Shown: positions 7,084 through 13,829 of the stretch, piece by piece
Layout: the number at the start of each line of letters is the position of its first letter
How positions within the stretch are numbered: position 1 is the first letter of the stretch
DNA from: Thermococcus sp.
Lineage (GTDB): Archaea; Methanobacteriota_B; Thermococci; Thermococcales; Thermococcaceae
Length of the DNA: 17,208 bases
Assembly: GCA_027062125.1 (NCBI GenBank)
Contig: JAMOTW010000193.1
Location: 1-17,208, forward strand
Reading direction: 5' to 3'
The notes under the pieces: model-generated
What the model was told of the DNA's origin: nothing
Seen by the model: the letters and a program-made list of their open reading frames with translations, nothing else
Databases searched by the model: none
Position numbers and translations under genes: made by a program

Positions 7084-7431
7084 ATGGCAACGTGGAGGAT
7101 GGGTCTTCAGGAGGAGTACCTGAAGGCGATAGCCGAGGGAAGGAAGAGGATTGAAGGCAGGCTTTACGACGAGAAGAGGCAGGGGATAAAGCCGGGGGAC
7201 GAGATAATCTTCGAGAACAAGCTGGTGTGCGTCGTGAAGGACGTGAGGGTTTACTCCTCTTTCAGGGAGATGCTGGAGAAGGAGGGCCTTGAGAACGTCC
7301 TCCCCGGAGTGGAGAGCATCGAGGATGGTGTTAGGGTGTACCGCCGCTTCTACTCCGAGGAGAAGGAGAGGAAGTACGGGGTGGCGGCGATAGAGGTCGA
7401 GCCGGTGGCGTGGGTTGGAGAGCCTAAATGA
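7084..7431 (+). CDS. ASCH domain protein
   Basis: 115 residues forming a single ASCH (PUA-like beta-barrel) domain. KRIEGRLYDEKR (about 20-31) is the conserved KxIEGR/R segment. KPGDEIIFEN follows, then the FREML..EGLENVLPG block (about 59-75), and YRRFYSEEKERKYGVAAIEV near the end, a typical ASCH C-terminus. ASCH proteins are thought to bind RNA, and some relatives cleave N4-acetylcytidine; the role of this one is unknown. ATG 7084 has GGTGAT 3 nt upstream (7075-7080) and lies 17 bp after the flavoprotein stop. An open frame extends far upstream inside the flavoprotein gene but is a shadow. The 3' end overlaps the convergent vapC by 8 bp. Confidence 0.85.
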   Translation: MATWRMGLQEEYLKAIAEGRKRIEGRLYDEKRQGIKPGDEIIFENKLVCVVKDVRVYSSFREMLEKEGLENVLPGVESIEDGVRVYRRFYSEEKERKYGVAAIEVEPVAWVGEPK

Positions 7432-7792
7432 CGTAAACCTCAAAGCCCAATTCCTTCAAAACCTCAAAGTCACTGTCCAAGGTTATTATCGGCAGGCCAT
7501 TAACAATCGCAATTGACGCTATGAACAGATCCCTAACAGACATTGGCTTCCCCTTTTCTCCCAGTTTCTTGTGGAGATATGCCGCCATCTCCGCGCATTT
7601 CCCATCAAAGGGAAGCTCGATGAGCGTTTCAAGCCATATGAGCTCGTCTTTCTTGGGCATTCCGAGGAGAATCTCGAACTTGGATATCGAGGTTATGTAG
7701 AAGGTGTTGTCCAAAGCCGTGACTTTTTCAAAGACTTCCTCGTTATCCCTTGCGATTTCGATTATCACATTTGTGTCAAGGACTGCCCCCAT
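7424..7792 (-). CDS. vapC: VapC family PIN-domain ribonuclease toxin
   Basis: 122 residues, one PIN domain. The acidic metal-binding residues are intact: D6 (LDTNVII), E40 (SKFEILLG), D88 (RDLFIASIA), and D106/D108 (TLDSDFE). PIN toxins cleave RNA, often tRNA or rRNA, when released from their antitoxin; the target here is unknown. The start ATG 7792 is preceded by GAGGAG 8 nt upstream, inside the vapB gene, and the two frames overlap by 28 bp, so translation is coupled and antitoxin-first. The stop overlaps the convergent ASCH gene by 8 bp. Base composition is a little lower in G+C than its neighbours, as often seen for mobile toxin-antitoxin modules. The gene looks functional. Confidence 0.92.
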   Translation of the reverse strand: MGAVLDTNVIIEIARDNEEVFEKVTALDNTFYITSISKFEILLGMPKKDELIWLETLIELPFDGKCAEMAAYLHKKLGEKGKPMSVRDLFIASIAIVNGLPIITLDSDFEVLKELGFEVYVI

Positions 7793-8001
7793 TTCTCAAA
7801 CTCCTCCTCGATCTCTTTGAGCTTCCTCTTTGTTTCCCGGTATTCTTCCTCACTCAATATACCGCGCAGGTGGCGCAGAGCGTCGACGTTTCCCTTTCTC
7901 TCCCTTAAGAGCTCCCGAAACAGTTCACTGAAAGATTTCTTGCCCTTAATCCGGACGAGTTCATTGTAAACATCGTCCGAAATCGTTATCGTCTTAACCA
8001 T
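7765..8001 (-). CDS. vapB: VapB-type antitoxin
   Basis: 78 residues. The N-terminal stretch MVKTITISDDVYNELVRIK is the strand-helix start of the archaeal VapB antitoxin family (PF02697 type), followed by the conserved KSFSELFRELL helix (23-33). The C-terminal half is a charged helix (about 49-78) expected to wrap around the PIN toxin. It should neutralise VapC and repress the operon as a dimer. ATG 8001 is preceded by GGTGAG with a spacing of 3. TTAAATATG at 8031-8040 predicts transcription starting near 8010, exactly at the ribosome binding site. An 8-bp palindrome TGCATGCA (8022-8029) lies between the TATA box and the start, a plausible autoregulatory operator. Confidence 0.9.
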   Translation of the reverse strand: MVKTITISDDVYNELVRIKGKKSFSELFRELLRERKGNVDALRHLRGILSEEEYRETKRKLKEIEEEFEKWGQSLTQM

Positions 8002-8021
8002 ACTCTCACCAATACATTGTG

Positions 8022-8040
8022 TGCATGCATCATATTTAAG
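8022..8040 (-). promoter_or_regulatory. vapBC promoter with candidate operator palindrome
   Basis: TATA-like CTTAAATATG (8031-8040, minus strand) is followed downstream by the palindrome TGCATGCA (8022-8029), about 12 nt before the predicted transcription start. Binding of the VapB dimer here would block transcription; this is inferred from position only. Extending the palindrome gives only weak symmetry. Confidence 0.45.
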
Positions 8041-8093
8041 TATTATCCCTTGTCCCGAAAATCTCTTTAAGAGTATTAACGGAGTAGTATGTG

Positions 8094-8320
8094 ATGAGCA
8101 TGGAGAGAATCGAGATTAACCCAAAAAAGATGGGGGAAAACCCGTCATTAAAGGCACAAGGATACCAGTTTACTTCATACTGGAGCTCTTGGCCAACGGC
8201 TGGAGCTTCGAAGACATCCTGGAAAATTATCCCCAGCTAACGAGGGAGGACATACTCGCCGCGATCAAGTATGCGAGCATGATCCTGAAGGAGGAGCAGT
8301 ATGTTGAAGTTTCTGGCTGA
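8094..8320 (+). pseudogene. DUF433 antitoxin gene broken by a one-base deletion
   Basis: The frame opens at ATG 8094 (or 8100) with MERIEINPKKMG, the start of a DUF433 protein, then reads into nonsense and stops early. Adding one G to the run of five at 8132-8136 restores a continuous frame: KKMGGKPVIKGTRIPVYFI, then a helical region, ending at TGA 8318-8320, 73-75 residues in all. GKPVIKGTRIPV is the hallmark of DUF433 proteins, small HTH-like antitoxins found beside DUF5615 PIN-like toxins. The restored end overlaps the toxin ATG by 20 bp, as in intact pairs. Upstream, CTTTAAG (8065-8071) is spaced for a leaderless start at 8094. The break could be genuine decay, a sequencing error in a homopolymer, or corrected by slippage. 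Confidence 0.85.
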
Positions 8321-8662
8321 TGAAAACGTTCCCTACGGGGTCGTTAAAAGGCTCCGGGATGATGGGATAGACATAATATCCGTATACGACGTTCAGAGAG
8401 GAATCACCGATTCAGAAGTGGCAGAGCTGGCAAACCGGGAGGAACGAATTCTAATAACGTTCGACAAAGACTTTGGAACCATACTGAACCATACTTTTCG
8501 TTGAGGGCCTTGAGCTCCCAGGCCTGATACTCCTGAGGTTCCCACCCAAAAACGGCGAGTACATCTACAAAAACCTCAAGACCGTTCTTTCAAAGGAAAT
8601 AGACTTTCAAGGGAAGATCGTGAGGGTCCACGAGGACAGAATAAGAATTAGGAAAGATGTGA
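8301..8662 (+). pseudogene. DUF5615 PIN-like toxin gene broken by a 10-bp tandem duplication
   Basis: ATG 8301 opens a frame typical of DUF5615/Mut7-C-like PIN proteins: LADENVP (D7, E8), SVYDVQRGITDSEV and TFDKDFG (D55, D57). It ends prematurely at TGA 8502-8504 after 67 residues. Bases 8476-8485 are repeated exactly at 8486-8495 (GAACCATACT twice). Removing one copy gives FGTILFVEGLELPGLILLRF and an open frame through YIYKNLKTVLSK and VRVHEDRIRIRK, the normal C-terminal half of the family. Even then the frame misses a stop and runs into the antisense of the carboxypeptidase gene, unless one further base is removed near AGGAAAGATGTGA (8650-8662), which would end a 116-residue protein 2 bp before the convergent gene. 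A non-functional toxin is likely. Confidence 0.85.
8476..8495. repeat. Perfect 10-bp tandem duplication inside the toxin pseudogene
   Basis: GAACCATACT at 8476-8485 is followed directly by an identical copy at 8486-8495. A ten-base gain shifts the frame by one and accounts exactly for the premature stop. The tract before and after it reads as normal DUF5615 protein, so this is the lesion itself. Confidence 0.9.
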
Positions 8663-8664
8663 AA

Positions 8665-10164
8665 TCACAGATACCTCTCCTTCACCCATCTTATGAAGTA
8701 GTCCGGGTTCAGCTCCTCGCCGATGGCCTTCTTCAGGAGTTCCTTCGGCGGGTAAATGCTTCCGTGCCTGTGGATTCTCTCGCGGAGCCAGGCCTTTATC
8801 GGCTCGAACTCCGCGTTGGCCACCTTCTCCTCGAAGTCCGGGATGTCGCGCTTCATGTGGTAGTATATCTGCGCCGAGAGGAGCGTTCCTATGCTGTAGG
8901 TCGGGAAGTAGCCGACCGTACCGTGGGCCCAGTGGATGTCCTGGAGGATGCCCTCCGCGTAGGTCTTCGGCCTTATGCCGAGGAGGTTCTCCATTTCCTC
9001 GTTCCAGAGCTCGGGCAGGTCCTTGGCCTTAACGCCCTCGTTGAGCATCATCCTCTCGAGCTTGAAGCGGAGGAGTATGTGGAAGTTGTAGGTGACCACG
9101 TCAGACTCCGTCCTGATGAAGTCCGGGCGAACGATGTTGAAGTAGAGGTACACATCTTCAGGAGTGTAGTTCGCCATGAAGGGCAGGTTCTCCTTCAGGA
9201 CCGGGTAGATGAGTCCAGCGAACTCCCTCGAGCGGCCGATGATATTCTCCCAGAAGCGGCTCTGGCTCTCGTGGATTCCAAGGCTGACGCCACCGACTAT
9301 CGGGCTGAACATGAACCTCTCGTCCTGCTGGAGCTCGTAGAGTGCATGACCGAACTCGTGGACGGTGCTCAGAATCGTCCTCCTGAAGTCGTAGCCCTCG
9401 TAGCGGGTGGTTATTCTAACATCGCGGATTCCGAACTCCGTCGTGAACGGGTGAGCCGAGACGTCCAGGCGGGAGCGGACGCCGAGCGGGAAGCCGAACT
9501 TCTGAAGAATCCAGAGGTTGACCCTCTCCATCTGCTCCTTCTCATAGCGCTCCTTCTCGAGCGGGTGGCTCTGTGGAACCCTGCCCTCCTCCATTATCCT
9601 CTCAAGGAGGGGCTTGAGTTCCTTCTCGAGCCTGTCGAACATGCGCTCGACGTCCTTGGTGGTGGTTCCCTCCTCGAAGAGGTCGAGCAGGGCGTCGTAG
9701 GGCTCGTCCTCGTAGCCGAGGTACTCCGCGGCGCGCTTGGCGAGGTCTATAATCCTGTCGAGCCAGGGCTCGAACTTGGAGTAGTCGTCGGTTCTCTTCG
9801 CCTCCTCCCAGGCCTTTGTAGCTTGACTCGTGACCTCGCTCATCTCGCGGAGGAACTCGGGCGGGAACGAGCGACTTATCCGTATGTTCCTGTCCAGAAC
9901 GCGGACGACACCGCGCTCGTACTCGTTGAGGTTCTCTAAACCTTTCGCCTTCTCGACGAGCTCCACAAAGTCGGGCTTGAGCAGAAACTCCTGGCTGAGG
10001 ACGGAAAGCTCGCCCTTGGCAACGCTCCTCTCGAGGATGCCCTCCCTCGGCATGTTGACCTCCATGTCCCATCCGAGGACGCTCTGAGCGTGGCCGAGGG
10101 CCCAGATGCGCCTGTACCTCTCGAGGATCTGCTTTATGGTTTCGTTCCGGAAGACGCTCTCCAT
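8665..10164 (-). CDS. M32 family metallocarboxypeptidase (thermostable carboxypeptidase Taq/Pfu type)
   Basis: 499 residues, cytosolic. It removes C-terminal amino acids from peptides with broad specificity. The zinc-site HEFGH lies at 269-273 (H269, E270 catalytic, H273) and the third ligand is E299 in GIHESQSRF, the same positions I recall for the Pyrococcus furiosus enzyme. DIHWAHGTVGYFPTYSIG near residue 420 is the conserved M32 C-terminal block. I start at ATG 10164: GGTGAT (10169-10174) lies 4 nt upstream, whereas the in-frame GTG at 10173 is part of that site. The candidate TATA box ATTAAAAG (10208-10215) gives a leader of about 21 nt. It ends 2 bp from the restored end of the toxin pseudogene and is divergent from the PfkB-family gene. 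Role: peptide breakdown in a peptide-fermenting archaeon. Confidence 0.95.
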   Translation of the reverse strand: MESVFRNETIKQILERYRRIWALGHAQSVLGWDMEVNMPREGILERSVAKGELSVLSQEFLLKPDFVELVEKAKGLENLNEYERGVVRVLDRNIRISRSFPPEFLREMSEVTSQATKAWEEAKRTDDYSKFEPWLDRIIDLAKRAAEYLGYEDEPYDALLDLFEEGTTTKDVERMFDRLEKELKPLLERIMEEGRVPQSHPLEKERYEKEQMERVNLWILQKFGFPLGVRSRLDVSAHPFTTEFGIRDVRITTRYEGYDFRRTILSTVHEFGHALYELQQDERFMFSPIVGGVSLGIHESQSRFWENIIGRSREFAGLIYPVLKENLPFMANYTPEDVYLYFNIVRPDFIRTESDVVTYNFHILLRFKLERMMLNEGVKAKDLPELWNEEMENLLGIRPKTYAEGILQDIHWAHGTVGYFPTYSIGTLLSAQIYYHMKRDIPDFEEKVANAEFEPIKAWLRERIHRHGSIYPPKELLKKAIGEELNPDYFIRWVKERYL

Positions 10165-10207
10165 GGCAATCACCCCGTATCACTTTGAAGAATTTTCGGG
10201 GGCAGTT

Positions 10208-10279
10208 CTTTTAATCTTTTCGACGTCCATCTAAACGTGCGGGTAGAAACCGATTACTACGACCGGAAACCGCTTAAAG
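10208..10279. promoter_or_regulatory. Divergent promoters of carboxypeptidase and PfkB-family genes
   Basis: Minus strand: ATTAAAAG at 10208-10215, about 26 nt before an expected start near 10185. Plus strand: CTTAAAG at 10273-10279, predicting a start near 10302 and a short leader carrying GGTGAT (10309-10314). The rest of the 154-bp gap holds nothing else I recognise. Confidence 0.45.
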
Positions 10280-10318
10280 GGTGGAACCTACTCCACCAAA
10301 ACGACAGCGGTGATGGGG

Positions 10319-11152
10319 ATGGGGTTTGATCTCGTCGTGCTCGGTCACGTGTCAATCGATCACATACGCATACCTGGAAAGCCTGAGGTGATCCTGCCCG
10401 GTGGGGCGGCTGCCGCGGTGGCCACTTCGGCGGCTCTGGCCGGCGCTAAAGTCGGCCTCGTCACAAAAGTCGGAGAGGACTTCCCGAGGGAGTGGCTCGA
10501 AAAGCTGGCCTCCATCCTCGACGTGAGGGGCGTTCAAATCCTCCCCGGGAAGACGATACACATCTACATGGTCTACCACGAGGACGGGAGTGTGGACGCG
10601 CCGGTTGACATGGGCGTCGCCCGGAGGATGGGCGAGACCCCGATTCCCGAGGAGTACCTGAACTCAGAGATCTTCCATATAGCCCCAATCCCGCCTGAGG
10701 AGCAGCTTAAAGCCCTCAGAAGGCTCCAGGGGAAGAGGATAAGCCTCGACTTCAACCCCACCTACATGGAGGACTATAAAACCAAGACCGGCCTCATGAG
10801 GGAGATAGTATCGCGCGTTGAGGTGCTCTTTCCCAACGAGAGGGAGGCCCTCGTCATAACGAAGGCCGGAACCGCCAGGGAGGCGGCGGAGGTTCTCCAC
10901 GAATGGGGGGCGGAGCTCGTGGTGATAACACGCGGTGAGAGGGGCGTTCTGCTCTACGACGGCGAGTTCAGGGAGTTCCCGGCGCTTCCAATAAGAGAGG
11001 AAGAGATAGTCGACCCAACCGGAGCTGGAGATGCCTTCGCAGGGGGTTTTCTGGCGGGGTATTCCCGGGGCAAGTCCCTGGAGGAGTGCGTGAGGCTCGG
11101 CCTCGAGAGGGCCAGGGAAGTGCTGAAAAAAGAGGGGAGCTGGAGCATCTAA
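10319..11152 (+). CDS. PfkB family sugar/nucleoside kinase
   Basis: 277 residues of the ribokinase fold, phosphorylating a sugar or nucleoside hydroxyl with ATP (or ADP). The N-terminal strand VVLGHVSIDHI and the PGGAAAAVA loop (27-35) form the substrate site. DPTGAGDAFAGGF (232-244) is the second PfkB signature with catalytic base D238. LFPNEREA (170-177) is the usual helix before it. The length is slightly short, and HIYMVYHEDG (81-90) lies in the lid region. The substrate cannot be told; Thermococcales have paralogues acting on ribose-like, nucleoside and inositol-type substrates. ATG 10319 is chosen because GGTGAT (10309-10314) stands 4 nt upstream; GTG 10310 and ATG 10313 fall within or over that site. 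Convergent 4-bp overlap at the 3' end. Confidence 0.9.
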   Translation: MGFDLVVLGHVSIDHIRIPGKPEVILPGGAAAAVATSAALAGAKVGLVTKVGEDFPREWLEKLASILDVRGVQILPGKTIHIYMVYHEDGSVDAPVDMGVARRMGETPIPEEYLNSEIFHIAPIPPEEQLKALRRLQGKRISLDFNPTYMEDYKTKTGLMREIVSRVEVLFPNEREALVITKAGTAREAAEVLHEWGAELVVITRGERGVLLYDGEFREFPALPIREEEIVDPTGAGDAFAGGFLAGYSRGKSLEECVRLGLERAREVLKKEGSWSI

Positions 11153-11571
11153 TCCGTCGCCAGCCTCGCGAACAGGTAGAGGACTATCAGGAGGAGCGCG
11201 GCTATAGCGGTCACCTCGAGCCTGGGCAGGACCGGCGAGAGGGAGACCATCGCCAGGTACGTTGGAAAGGCCAGCAGTGTTACCGCTATCAGGATGGCGT
11301 AGTGCTCCAGGGGAGACCGCTCCCTGTCGAGGTATCCGAGCTCTATGGCCATAACCGCCAGGCTCATGACGGCCAGCCCGTAGAGGCCGCCGGTTTTTGT
11401 ATAGATGAGGTACGCCCCGACGGAGACGAGGAAGAGCGTCCCTATGAAGTACCACTGGATCGCCATGAGGCCGAGGGGAAGGAGCAGGAGCGTCCTCGGG
11501 TCCAGCCTCCAGAGAAGGACGAAGAGCAGGACCAAAGGAATGAGCGAGTAGGGGCGGCGCTTTATCTTCAT
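11149..11571 (-). CDS. Small polytopic membrane protein of the MoxR/DUF58 cluster
   Basis: 140 residues, almost entirely hydrophobic, with about five or six transmembrane segments (roughly 9-22, 28-40, 42-57, 64-79, 90-112, 118-136) and a basic N-terminus (MKIKRR) that should stay in the cytosol. I do not recognise a family. Its ATG shares the ATGA overlap with the DUF58 stop, so it is translationally coupled and is the last gene of the five-gene MoxR cluster. A longer open frame continues upstream inside the DUF58 gene but is a shadow. The 3' end overlaps the PfkB-family gene by 4 bp, tail to tail. Role inferred from context only: a membrane component of the MoxR/DUF58 system. Confidence 0.8.
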   Translation of the reverse strand: MKIKRRPYSLIPLVLLFVLLWRLDPRTLLLLPLGLMAIQWYFIGTLFLVSVGAYLIYTKTGGLYGLAVMSLAVMAIELGYLDRERSPLEHYAILIAVTLLAFPTYLAMVSLSPVLPRLEVTAIAALLLIVLYLFARLATD

Positions 11572-12869
11572 AATCCAACCACCTCCGCTATCGCTGCCTT
11601 CAGCGGCTTCCTGACGTCCCAGTCGATTATGACCCCGTAGGCAGCCATTTTCTTGAGGACCGCCTTCCTCTGGAGGGAGAGGAGCTTGAGGGCCAGCTCC
11701 TCCTCGCGGCTCTTCGGCTCGACGGCGGTGTAGGGGTCCGGACTGATAACGGCCACGTTGTAGCCGAAGGAGGCCATTATCCTGAGCGCTTCCCTGCTCT
11801 CCTCGGTCAGGAGGGGCGAGAAGTAGACCAGCTGGGCCCTCGGCGGGAAGTGGGAGCGTATGAGGTGCTCGACCTGGTAGGCTATCATGTTGTTCTTGTC
11901 GGGCCTGGCCGTGCTCAGAAAGTCGATGCACTTGAAGAAGTGCCTCTTGCCGTAGTCCGGCCTCACCCAGAGGGGAACGTCTTCAGCCAGGAGAAGGCCG
12001 AAGCTGGTTCCGCTGTTGAGGGCGTTGAGCATCAGCGAGGCCGCCGCCCTAACGAGGTCGTCAAAGACCAGCTCGCCGGTGTAGGAGGCGTCGACGATGA
12101 AAACAACATCGACCTTCCTCTCACTCTCGTACTCGTTGGCCATTATCCTTCCCGTTCTCGCGGTGGCCTTCCAGTTGATTATCTTGAGCGGGTCCCCCGG
12201 CTGGTACTCCCTTATGGCGTGGAACTCCACCCCTTCGCCGACCCTCGGCGATGGCAGGGCACCGACTGTTATCTTGGTTCCCTTCGTGGAGTAGGGTGTG
12301 GGGACGTCGGTGATTATCGGGACGCCGATGACCTCGGTGTAGAGGTCGAACTTCTTCGTGAAGTGGAAGAAGCCGAAGGGGTCGCGGTAGCTCAGCTCGA
12401 CCCAGTTGAACTCGTGGATGCCGCGCTTCACGCGCACCTTGTAGCGGAACTCCCTCGTTTCCCCCCTGGACAGCGAGACGACCCACTCCTTCTCACCCTC
12501 GATGAGCTCCAGCCCCTCGGGCAGGTCTTCCCTTATCTTGAGGCTCGGTATCCTCTCGTTGGACTTTATCCTGAGAACGACCTCGAGTTCGCTCCCCTCG
12601 AGGAAGCGGTTGTGGGGGATTACCCTCTCCAGCTCGATGTCGAGCCTTGGCTTGAAGAAAAAGACCGCCACGAACACCAGCCAGAGTGCCGGAAGGAGGA
12701 GGTAAACCATCTCCCAGCGGAGCAGAAGGAAGGCTATGAGGACCAAGAGCCACATGGCCAGGAGTAACTCCTCCGTCTTCTCCGTGGGAATCATCCTGCC
12801 CTCGGACTGGGCCTCCTCCGGGCCCGGGGCCTGCATCCCCCCCTGGGGAAGTGGAGCCGCCTGCACCAT
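11568..12869 (-). CDS. DUF58 domain, vWA-like membrane-anchored protein
   Basis: 433 residues. The N-terminal 27 residues are rich in Gln, Pro and Gly; two transmembrane helices follow (about 35-50 and 54-72). A beta-rich domain of about 75-200 contains DPFGFF (163-168). The DUF58 signature lies at 212-238, with REYQPGDPLKIINWKATAR at its core. A von Willebrand A-like domain opens with VVFIVDASYTGE (255-266), where DAS...T resembles a MIDAS metal site. DUF58 proteins pair with MoxR ATPases across bacteria and archaea and are thought to act as their client or adaptor at the membrane. ATG 12869 has GAGGTGG just upstream and lies 6 bp after the moxR stop. An in-frame ATG at residue 26 is an alternative start that would drop the Gln/Pro-rich leader. 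Confidence 0.9.
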   Translation of the reverse strand: MVQAAPLPQGGMQAPGPEEAQSEGRMIPTEKTEELLLAMWLLVLIAFLLLRWEMVYLLLPALWLVFVAVFFFKPRLDIELERVIPHNRFLEGSELEVVLRIKSNERIPSLKIREDLPEGLELIEGEKEWVVSLSRGETREFRYKVRVKRGIHEFNWVELSYRDPFGFFHFTKKFDLYTEVIGVPIITDVPTPYSTKGTKITVGALPSPRVGEGVEFHAIREYQPGDPLKIINWKATARTGRIMANEYESERKVDVVFIVDASYTGELVFDDLVRAAASLMLNALNSGTSFGLLLAEDVPLWVRPDYGKRHFFKCIDFLSTARPDKNNMIAYQVEHLIRSHFPPRAQLVYFSPLLTEESREALRIMASFGYNVAVISPDPYTAVEPKSREEELALKLLSLQRKAVLKKMAAYGVIIDWDVRKPLKAAIAEVVGL

Positions 12870-12875
12870 TCCACC

Positions 12876-13829
12876 TCACTCGAATTTAGGAACCGGAACG
12901 CGCTCGAGGAGCTTCTCCATTATGCTCTCCTGGCTCACCTTGGTGTACCAGAGCTCCCTCTTCAGGATGAGCCTGTGGCTTAAAGCGGGAACCGCGACCG
13001 CTTTGACGTCGTCCGGAATAACGTAGTCCCTGCCTTCGAGTGCCGCGTATGCCCGGGAGAGCTTGAGGAGAGCCAGGGAACCCCTCGGGGAGGCGCCTAT
13101 CTCTACCTCCCTCTTGTCCTCCCTCGTGGCGGTGACTATGTCGGTTATGTACTCCAGTATGGCGTCGCTGACGTAAACATCTTCGACCGCCCTCTGCATT
13201 TTGACGACCTCCTCCGCGCTCAGTATCGTTTGAATGTCCGCCTCCTCCTTCTTCCTCGCCATCCTCCTGCGGAGTATCTCTATCTCCTCGCCCCTGGTGG
13301 GGTAGCCTACGCGGAGCCTGACAAGGAAGCGGTCGAGCTGGGCCTCGGGGAGGGGATACGTCCCCTCCTGCTCTATCGGGTTCTGGGTGGCTATGACGAT
13401 GAAGGGCTTTGGAAGGACGTAGGTGTTTCCCTCGACGGTAACCTGCCTCTCCTGCATCGCCTCGAGCAGAGCCGACTGGGTCTTTGGTGGAGCGCGGTTG
13501 ATCTCGTCCGCGAGGAGGACGTTGGTGAAGACCGGCCCCTTCCTGAACTCGAACTCCAGGGTCTTCTGGTTGAAAACTGAAACACCGAGGATGTCGCTGG
13601 GAAGCAAATCGGGCGTGAACTGGACGCGCGTGAACTGCACTCCCAGGGCCTTCGCGAAGCTCTTCGCCATCAGCGTTTTGGCCAGTCCCGGCAGATCCTC
13701 CAGAAGGACATGGCCGTCAGCCAAGATAGTCGTCAGTATCAGCTTCAGAACTTCCTCCTTCCCGACTATCGCCTTACCGACCTCGTTGAGGACGGCTGTT
13801 CCCTTCTCGTGTATCTCCTCAACCTTCAT
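12876..13829 (-). CDS. MoxR family AAA+ ATPase
   Basis: 317 residues. Walker A is EDLPGLAKT (44-52), the variant PGLAKT form common in MoxR proteins. Walker B is VLLADEIN (104-111). Sensor 1 is ATQNP (147-151), and the arginine-bearing LDRFLVRLRVGYP follows (165-177). The C-terminal third is the helical AAA lid. MoxR ATPases act as chaperones that activate or assemble protein complexes, often with vWA-domain partners such as the DUF58 protein encoded next. The start ATG 13829 overlaps the preceding gene's end by 11 bp. Upstream are two membrane proteins and downstream is the DUF58 gene, all on one likely transcript. The client protein of this archaeal version is not apparent from the sequence. 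Confidence 0.95.
   Translation of the reverse strand: MKVEEIHEKGTAVLNEVGKAIVGKEEVLKLILTTILADGHVLLEDLPGLAKTLMAKSFAKALGVQFTRVQFTPDLLPSDILGVSVFNQKTLEFEFRKGPVFTNVLLADEINRAPPKTQSALLEAMQERQVTVEGNTYVLPKPFIVIATQNPIEQEGTYPLPEAQLDRFLVRLRVGYPTRGEEIEILRRRMARKKEEADIQTILSAEEVVKMQRAVEDVYVSDAILEYITDIVTATREDKREVEIGASPRGSLALLKLSRAYAALEGRDYVIPDDVKAVAVPALSHRLILKRELWYTKVSQESIMEKLLERVPVPKFE

Noticed and set aside
8130..8142. Programmed -1 frameshift site in the DUF433 gene
   Set aside because: The GGGGGAAAA tract is somewhat slippery, but it does not form a proper X XXY YYZ heptamer in the zero frame, and the partner toxin is also broken, so decay is simpler. Slippage is not excluded.
8620..9939. 439-codon open frame on the plus strand antisense to the carboxypeptidase
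   Set aside because: It mirrors the M32 coding strand, whose protein has an intact zinc site and full length. The frame is Leu/Glu/Val-rich shadow sequence, with no start signal.
11572..11931. Extension of the small membrane protein frame into the DUF58 gene
   Set aside because: The extension reads as shadow (Gln/Arg/Gly-rich), while ATG 11571 forms an ATGA junction with the DUF58 stop and starts a clean membrane protein.
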